DNA of 16,659 nt from Kiloniellaceae bacterium. GTDB taxonomy: Bacteria > Pseudomonadota > Alphaproteobacteria > Kiloniellales > Kiloniellaceae. This document shows, piece after piece, positions 12,859 to 16,659 of this stretch. How positions within the stretch are numbered: the stretch's first letter is position 1; every line of letters starts with the position of its first letter. The stretch is taken from the NCBI GenBank assembly GCA_028280915.1, contig JANQKX010000596.1:1-16659 (forward strand), given 5' to 3'. The notes below the pieces were generated by a model. The model made no database searches, was not told where the DNA came from, and saw only the letters and a list, made by a program, of their open reading frames with translations. A program made the position numbers and the translations under genes.

Positions 12859-13383
12859 TTAGGCTTTGCCGGCAGCCTTCGCCGGCTTGGCGGCAACCTT
12901 GGAAACGGCCTTCACCTCTTCCAAGAGCTCGCCGACACGGGCGTTGAGCAGATTGACGGCTTCTTCATGGGCTTTCGCGCTGATGTCGGCCAATTCCTTG
13001 GAGTTGGCGACGGCGCCCTCATAGGCTTCCTTCATCAGCTCAGCCTGCTTGGTCAGGTTGGCGTGGGGGTCGGTGACACCGGCCAACTCGGTCAAAGCCG
13101 CGGTGGTCTTGGTGAAGTTCTGATTGGCGATCTCGGCATGACGGCGAGTCAGCATCTGAACGCCTTCGAAGACCACGCGGTTGGCGGCGGCCAGGGCTTC
13201 CAGGTTCTTCTGCTGGCTCTGCACCACGGTCTGGGTGTCAACGCCTTTGGCCAAAAAGGCCTCGGTGAACTTTTCCGCCTGGGCGGTCAGGTTCTTGGGA
13301 TCGTAGGTTTTGGGATCAAACAAGCCAGCGATGTCGAAAGCCTTGAAATCGCCGACCATGAAAGGGTTACCGGTGTTAGCCAT
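12859..13383 (-). CDS. phasin family protein, copy 2
   Basis: A second PHA granule coat protein, 174 residues. It shares with copy 1 the N-terminus MANTGNPFMVGDF, the core QQKNLEALAAANRVVFEGVQMLTRRHAEIA (split by single substitutions), DPHANLTKQAELMKEAYEGAVAN and EEAVNLLNARV, and a Lys/Ala-rich tail (VAAKPAKAAGKA). The linker between the N-terminus and the core is longer (DPKTYDPKNLTAQAEKFTEAF). The ATG at 13383 is chosen because AAGGAATTC stands before it exactly as before copy 1; an upstream in-frame ATG at 13476 would add unlike sequence. The order copy 2 to copy 1 on the minus strand with a terminator and a promoter between them shows a gene duplication that carried its control region along. 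Confidence 0.93.
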   Translation of the reverse strand: MANTGNPFMVGDFKAFDIAGLFDPKTYDPKNLTAQAEKFTEAFLAKGVDTQTVVQSQQKNLEALAAANRVVFEGVQMLTRRHAEIANQNFTKTTAALTELAGVTDPHANLTKQAELMKEAYEGAVANSKELADISAKAHEEAVNLLNARVGELLEEVKAVSKVAAKPAKAAGKA

Positions 13384-13510
13384 TTGCCGAATTCCTTGTG
13401 TTTTGCGTCCCAAGACCCTGACTCCGAGTATTCGGTTCAGGTCTTTCCAGAACGCTATGTTGCGATGCAATATCAACTTCCAGGTCTTAACTTAATCACT
13501 CCGGCAAAAA
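13384..13510 (-). other. 5' leader and promoter region of phasin copy 2
   Basis: On the minus strand TTGATC (complement of 13511-13516) lies 5 bp from the operator, like TTGACC before copy 1. The -10 at 16 bp spacing is a weak TAAGTT (complement of 13489-13494). The conserved leader block is at 13442-13469 and includes TTGCGATGCAA. The bases 13543-13776 beyond the operator are A/T-rich and hold no gene; a 7-bp-arm palindrome TTTCGCA-TT-TGCGAAA is at 13601-13616. Confidence 0.5.
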
Positions 13511-13521
13511 GATCAAGAAGT

Positions 13522-13542
13522 TTTTTGTGCACTGCACAAAAA
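13522..13542. promoter_or_regulatory. PhaR-like operator upstream of phasin copy 2
   Basis: TTTTTGTGCA-C-TGCACAAAAA is a perfect palindrome with 10-bp arms, the same sequence as before copy 1 except for the centre base and one added pair. It is placed about 140 bp from the start codon and 5 bp from the -35-like hexamer, matching the copy 1 arrangement. Confidence 0.75.
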
Positions 13543-13776
13543 TTTTTATCTATTTATTTTCAATATCTTATTAGACGATTGAAATTGTCATATGATTTTA
13601 TTTCGCATTTGCGAAAATCCAGGCCGACGAAGAGACACTTCACCGGACCATCCTCCAGACCATCCCTCTTGGAACAAAAGATCAGGACCTAGTCGGCGCC
13701 GCCTCAGCCTGCGTTTCCCGCAAGCCCAGGCATGGGGAAACCAGAGGCGGGCGCCGCGGGGCGCAACACCGATCCC

Positions 13777-14433
13777 TCAAGCGCGCTGCGGGCGGAAGGA
13801 CCTGACGCGGCGCACGAATTGGTCGCTGCGACTCAGATTCTTATCCAGCGCCGCCATGGTTTTGGCCATGTCCTCGCTGTCGTCCTTCATCCAAACCCGC
13901 AAGGTGGAGAGATAGACGGCCGACAGCCCCTTGATGCGCAGCACCCCACGGCACCCGCCCGCGGAAAGGTCCGCCGCTTCGAGCATGGCCGCCATGGAGC
14001 GGCGCAGCTGCTTGCCCGAGCACAGCATCATCAAGGGATCACAGCCCATGGCCGCGACGATCCGGCTGACCCCGTCCCGATAGGGCTGTAGGGCGTCGAA
14101 GCGGCGCATTAAAACTTCGAACAGGCGATCCCGCGCCGGCTCTCCCGCCTCGCCTGCCATATCTTCTGCAGCACCGTTGCCGGCGGCCTGCACCGACTCG
14201 TCAGAGGCCAGCACTTGCTGGTCGATCATGCGGGAAAATCCCCGCAACACGGCTTGCTTGGAGGAAAAATGGGCATAAACCTCGGCCAGGGGCATTTTGG
14301 CCTCGGCGGCGATATCCACCAAGGAGAGATCCTGCCACCCTTGCGCGGCCGCCAAACGCAGCGCCGCTTCGATAATCGTCTTCGAAGGATCCGGCGGGGT
14401 GGCCTTGGACTTCGCACCAGCTCGTTTTGCCAT
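13777..14433 (-). CDS. TetR-like regulator with a COQ9-like C-terminus
   Basis: A 218-residue protein. The N-terminal region (about residues 15-62) is a TetR-type DNA-binding domain: SKTIIEAALRLAAAQGWQDLSLVDIAAEAKMPLAEVYAHFSSKQAVL, here given in its two halves IIEAALRLAAAQGWQDLSLV and DIAAEAKMPLAEVYAHFSSK. The C-terminal half includes IKGLSAVYLSTLRVWMKDDS and MAALDKNLSRSDQF, which resembles the COQ9/TetR group of alphaproteobacteria, so a ligand-binding or lipid-related role is possible in place of repression. The ATG at 14433 is preferred over 14460 because AGGAG lies 8 nt upstream. It stands 154 bp after the YbaK-family gene on the same strand, with 11-bp tandem repeats in that spacer. Target genes are unknown. 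Confidence 0.82.
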   Translation of the reverse strand: MAKRAGAKSKATPPDPSKTIIEAALRLAAAQGWQDLSLVDIAAEAKMPLAEVYAHFSSKQAVLRGFSRMIDQQVLASDESVQAAGNGAAEDMAGEAGEPARDRLFEVLMRRFDALQPYRDGVSRIVAAMGCDPLMMLCSGKQLRRSMAAMLEAADLSAGGCRGVLRIKGLSAVYLSTLRVWMKDDSEDMAKTMAALDKNLSRSDQFVRRVRSFRPQRA

Positions 14434-14518
14434 GGCTGATCTCCTGTCTTGCGGTGCCATGATGGCCTTCTTCGTCCGCGCCGGCCCATCAAGGGGACCA
14501 GCGGAACGAAGCCTCTCC

Positions 14519-14524
14519 CTTATA
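14519..14524 (-). promoter_or_regulatory. putative -10 element of the TetR-like gene
   Basis: TATAAG reads on the minus strand about 85 bp before the start codon. No -35 consensus lies 16-18 bp upstream; instead the first of the 11-bp repeats falls there. Confidence 0.35.
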
Positions 14525-14540
14525 AACTAGTGACGAAGCC

Positions 14541-14573
14541 GGCCAGTTCCAGGCCAGTTCTAGGCCATCTCCA
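14541..14573. repeat. three tandem 11-bp repeats upstream of the TetR-like gene
   Basis: GGCCAGTTCCA (14541-14551), GGCCAGTTCTA (14552-14562) and GGCCATCTCCA (14563-14573) follow each other without gaps. Eleven bases is about one helical turn, so repeated GGCCA faces would lie on the same side of the DNA, next to the -35 position of the presumed promoter. Confidence 0.7.
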
Positions 14574-14587
14574 GTGCAGCGGGCCGA

Positions 14588-15070
14588 TCAGCCCCTTTTG
14601 ACGGCCGCCACGGTGCCGCCCGTCAGGCCGACAAGCTGGTCGGGGGTCAGGGCAAAAACGGCATCGGGCGTCCCGGCCGCCGACCAGATTTCATCGTAGC
14701 GCAAAAGATCTTCATCAATGAGGGTGCGCGGCGGCGTGGTGTGCCCCACCGCCGGCACGCCCCCGATGGCAAAGCCCGTGGCCGACCGCACGAAGTCCGC
14801 GTCGGCGCGGGAGATCTTTTCCCCCAGCAAGCGGCCAACGGCCCGCTCGTCCACCCGGTTGGCGCCGCTGGCAATTACCAAGACCGGCTCGTTGCCCTGT
14901 TTGGTGCGAAAGATCAGCGACTTGGCGATCTGCTCCACGCGGCAGCCCACCGCCCGGGCCGCATCCTCGGAGGTTCGGGTGCCGGCGGGAAACACCCGGA
15001 CCTTCAGCGTCAAGCCGCTTTTGTTCAGGATCTCTTGGACCCTTTGGGCGCTGGCGGGCAGCTCGGGCAT
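14588..15070 (-). CDS. YbaK/EbsC-family aminoacyl-tRNA deacylase
   Basis: Members of this family hydrolyse mischarged tRNA, for instance Ala- or Cys-tRNA(Pro), freeing the wrong amino acid. The 160-residue product has VEQIAKSLIFR with the conserved K50, EPVLVIASGANRVDE, FAIGGVPAVGHTTPPRTLIDEDL and GTPDAVFALTPDQLVGLTGG, the standard order of YbaK-domain motifs. Substrate cannot be decided from sequence. The start follows the proC stop by 14 bp and its GAGGT ribosome binding site overlaps that stop codon, so the two are co-transcribed and probably translationally linked. Confidence 0.9.
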   Translation of the reverse strand: MPELPASAQRVQEILNKSGLTLKVRVFPAGTRTSEDAARAVGCRVEQIAKSLIFRTKQGNEPVLVIASGANRVDERAVGRLLGEKISRADADFVRSATGFAIGGVPAVGHTTPPRTLIDEDLLRYDEIWSAAGTPDAVFALTPDQLVGLTGGTVAAVKRG

Positions 15071-15084
15071 GGTGGCCGATTACC

Positions 15085-15897
15085 TCAGCCCGCCAATTCG
15101 CGGCTGCGCCGGCTCGCGGCCTCCACCGCCCGGGTCAGCAGAGGTTCCAGACCATCCTCGGCCATGAGCACCTGAAGCGCCTCGTGGGTGGTCCCCTTGG
15201 GCGAGGTCACGTTAATGCGCAGTTGGCTGGCCGGCAGATCCGAGCGGTTCAACAACTCGCCGGCCCCAACCACGGTTTGCCGCGCCAGGGTCATGGCCAT
15301 TTCTTCCGGCAAGCCAGCCGCCACGCCGGCGCGGGCCAGGCATTCCACAAACCAGAACACATAGGCCGGTCCGCTGCCGGAAACACCGGTGACCGGGTCC
15401 ATCAAGGCCTCGTCATCGACCCAGGCGGTCTTGCCCACCCCGGACAACAAAAGCTGGCAGAGGATCTTTTGGGCTTCGCCCGCCCGGTCGTTGGCACAGA
15501 GCACCGTCATGCCCCGGCCCACGGCGGCCGGGGTATTGGGCATGGCGCGGACGATCACCGCATCCTCTCCCAAGGCGGCGTGCATGTTGGCAATGGTCGT
15601 CCCCGCGGCCACGGACAAAAAGACACAGCCCTCGCGCACATAACCTTGGTAGTGGGGCAGCGCCTCGGCCATCATTTGCGGCTTCACCGCCAGCACCACC
15701 ACGCTGGGGCGCATGTCCGCGGGCGGGTCCTTGGGATCCAGCACATGGCGGATTTCCGGATGGGCCGCCAGAGCGTCCCGGTAGGGCTCGACCACGGTGA
15801 CATCATCGGACGGCAAACCCTGGGCCAGCCAACCTTCCAGCAAGGCACCGCCCATTTTTCCGCAGCCCACCAGAAGCAGGCCCTCGGCAACGTTCAT
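15085..15897 (-). CDS. proC: pyrroline-5-carboxylate reductase
   Basis: ProC reduces 1-pyrroline-5-carboxylate to proline with NAD(P)H, the last step of proline synthesis. The 270-residue enzyme begins with a Rossmann motif (LLLVGCGKMGGALLEGWL, GxGxMG at residues 11-16), continues with VVVLAVKPQ, VRAMPNTPA and GVSGSGPAYVFWFVE, and ends with the signature INVTSPKGTTHEAL. The position normally Gly in SPGGTT is Lys, a variant allowed in this family. The ATG at 15897 overlaps the TAA stop of the upstream gene by one base (TAATG), so translation is coupled. Longer frames upstream are within that gene and are not used. Confidence 0.95.
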   Translation of the reverse strand: MNVAEGLLLVGCGKMGGALLEGWLAQGLPSDDVTVVEPYRDALAAHPEIRHVLDPKDPPADMRPSVVVLAVKPQMMAEALPHYQGYVREGCVFLSVAAGTTIANMHAALGEDAVIVRAMPNTPAAVGRGMTVLCANDRAGEAQKILCQLLLSGVGKTAWVDDEALMDPVTGVSGSGPAYVFWFVECLARAGVAAGLPEEMAMTLARQTVVGAGELLNRSDLPASQLRINVTSPKGTTHEALQVLMAEDGLEPLLTRAVEAASRRSRELAG

Positions 15898-16403
15898 TAG
15901 GCTTCTCCCACGGTCTCCATGATGGCCGCCGCCAGGGCGTCCTGCACCGGCTGGCCGCCCCAAACCACCGACTGCAGGGCCGGATAAAACCGTTCACACT
16001 CGAACCTGGCCGCGTCCACCAGATCCTCCAGCTGCTCGGCGGAAATCTCCCGCTGCCCCCGCATGGGGATGGTGTGCCGGTAGATCGGTGTTTGCTGATC
16101 GGCCAGGAAATCAAAATGACCCAGCCAAAGGCGCTCGTTGACCCGCCCCACCAGTTCATAAACCCGCTGCTGCTGGGAGTCGACCACCCGCACATCGAAA
16201 TGACAGGAAAAGAACATGGCCGAGAGTTCTTCCTGCCACACAAAATACATATCGTAGTTACACCAACTGCCGCCGATCTCCAGGGTCAGTTCGCAGTCAT
16301 TTATGCGCTCAAACCGCCAATCGTTGGCGACGACCAGCTCCTCCAAGATGTCCAGTGGGTTTTTTGAAAGCTCATAGTCACTAGAATAGTCTACCAGCGC
16401 CAT
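15897..16403 (-). CDS. YbjN-domain protein
   Basis: A 168-residue cytoplasmic protein of the YbjN family, a fold related to type III secretion chaperones; its biochemical role is not established. Recognisable parts are NPLDILEELVVANDWRFERI, LEIGGSWCNYDMYFVWQEE, MFFSCHFDVRV, YELVGRVNERLWLGHFDF and FECERFYPALQSVVWGG, the pattern seen in alphaproteobacterial genes placed directly before proC. The ATG at 16403 has a strong GAGGGGG ribosome binding site 8 nt upstream, better than a longer frame from 16439. It is the first gene of the ybjN-proC-ybaK group. Confidence 0.9.
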   Translation of the reverse strand: MALVDYSSDYELSKNPLDILEELVVANDWRFERINDCELTLEIGGSWCNYDMYFVWQEELSAMFFSCHFDVRVVDSQQQRVYELVGRVNERLWLGHFDFLADQQTPIYRHTIPMRGQREISAEQLEDLVDAARFECERFYPALQSVVWGGQPVQDALAAAIMETVGEA

Positions 16404-16659
16404 TCGGCCGTCCCCCTCTAGGTGTCGAACCGCTAGCAAGACAAAAGGCCTCGAATGGACGAGAGCCGATCGCCCTGAGCTTCATCGAAGTCACTGCCAA
16501 CCGACAAGTTGCCAGGGATGGACCTTACAAGTCGCGTACCCCAAGATATGGCGTACCTGCCAAGGTATTGAAGATTCGAAACCGTCGACCACCAGATATA
16601 GGGTGCCAGCTTCGATTCCGCAGCGCAACCAGTGAAACGGTCAAAGGGCCGATTTGGGC
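16404..16659. other. upstream region of the ybjN-proC group, no gene recognised
   Basis: About 256 bases to the window edge without a convincing coding frame, tRNA or repeat. The promoter of the minus-strand group should lie here, but no well-spaced -35/-10 pair was found. Confidence 0.4.

Noticed and set aside
13601..13616. TTTCGCA-TT-TGCGAAA palindrome as a terminator for the TetR-like gene
   Set aside because: It is about 160 bp beyond the stop, the loop is only 2 nt and no U tract follows on the minus strand; kept only as a possible protein site.
16404..16659. tRNA gene or mobile element end at the right edge
   Set aside because: No cloverleaf, terminal repeat or coding frame could be supported.

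Overview
The window is a GC-rich chromosomal segment from an alphaproteobacterium, most likely a Rhodospirillales-type organism related to the magnetotactic or purple spirilla. This is inferred from several signs taken together. They are a uvrC-pgsA-moaD/moaE neighbourhood, a PetP/PetR-like MarR and OmpR regulator pair, tandem phasins implying polyhydroxyalkanoate storage, and an Ala/Pro-rich linker inside UvrC. No IS element, CRISPR array, rRNA or tRNA gene was recognised.

Layout. (1) 2-2421, plus strand: the 3' part of uvrC (nucleotide excision repair), then pgsA (phosphatidylglycerophosphate synthase), separated by a spacer with a 14-bp tandem duplication and a long hairpin. (2) 2431-3320: an orphan Flp-type pilin gene on the minus strand with its own intrinsic terminator, followed by a lower-GC stretch holding one doubtful minus-strand ORF. 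(3) 3321-5924, plus strand: a molybdenum-cofactor operon, mobB-like, moeA, moaD, moaE. The MobB homologue has lost its Walker A motif. (4) 5921-7559, minus strand: a small exported protein of unknown function and a branched-chain aminotransferase (ilvE). (5) 7560-7751: a divergent control region between ilvE and petP with two abutting 26-bp repeats and a strong palindrome, a likely MarR operator. (6) 7752-10444, plus strand: MarR regulator, OmpR-type response regulator and EnvZ-type sensor kinase, a likely signalling unit. (7) 10445-11244: an AT-rich spacer with 16-bp tandem repeats, then a small exported protein. (8) 11325-11672, minus strand: csaA, a tRNA-binding-domain protein. (9) 11771-13542, minus strand: two paralogous phasin genes, each preceded by a near-identical TTTTGTGCA-N-TGCACAAAA palindrome next to its promoter (PhaR-type operators). 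(10) 13777-16403, minus strand: a TetR-like regulator and a tightly packed ybjN-like, proC, YbaK-family group.

Most genes are ordinary housekeeping or accessory genes of known families. The parts worth a second look are regulatory: the duplicated phasin control architecture, the tandem operator between ilvE and petP, possible leaderless starts of petP and petR, and short helical-period tandem repeats in front of two genes. Among proteins, the P-loop-less MobB and the orphan pilin stand out. I saw nothing that amounts to a clearly new multi-gene system.
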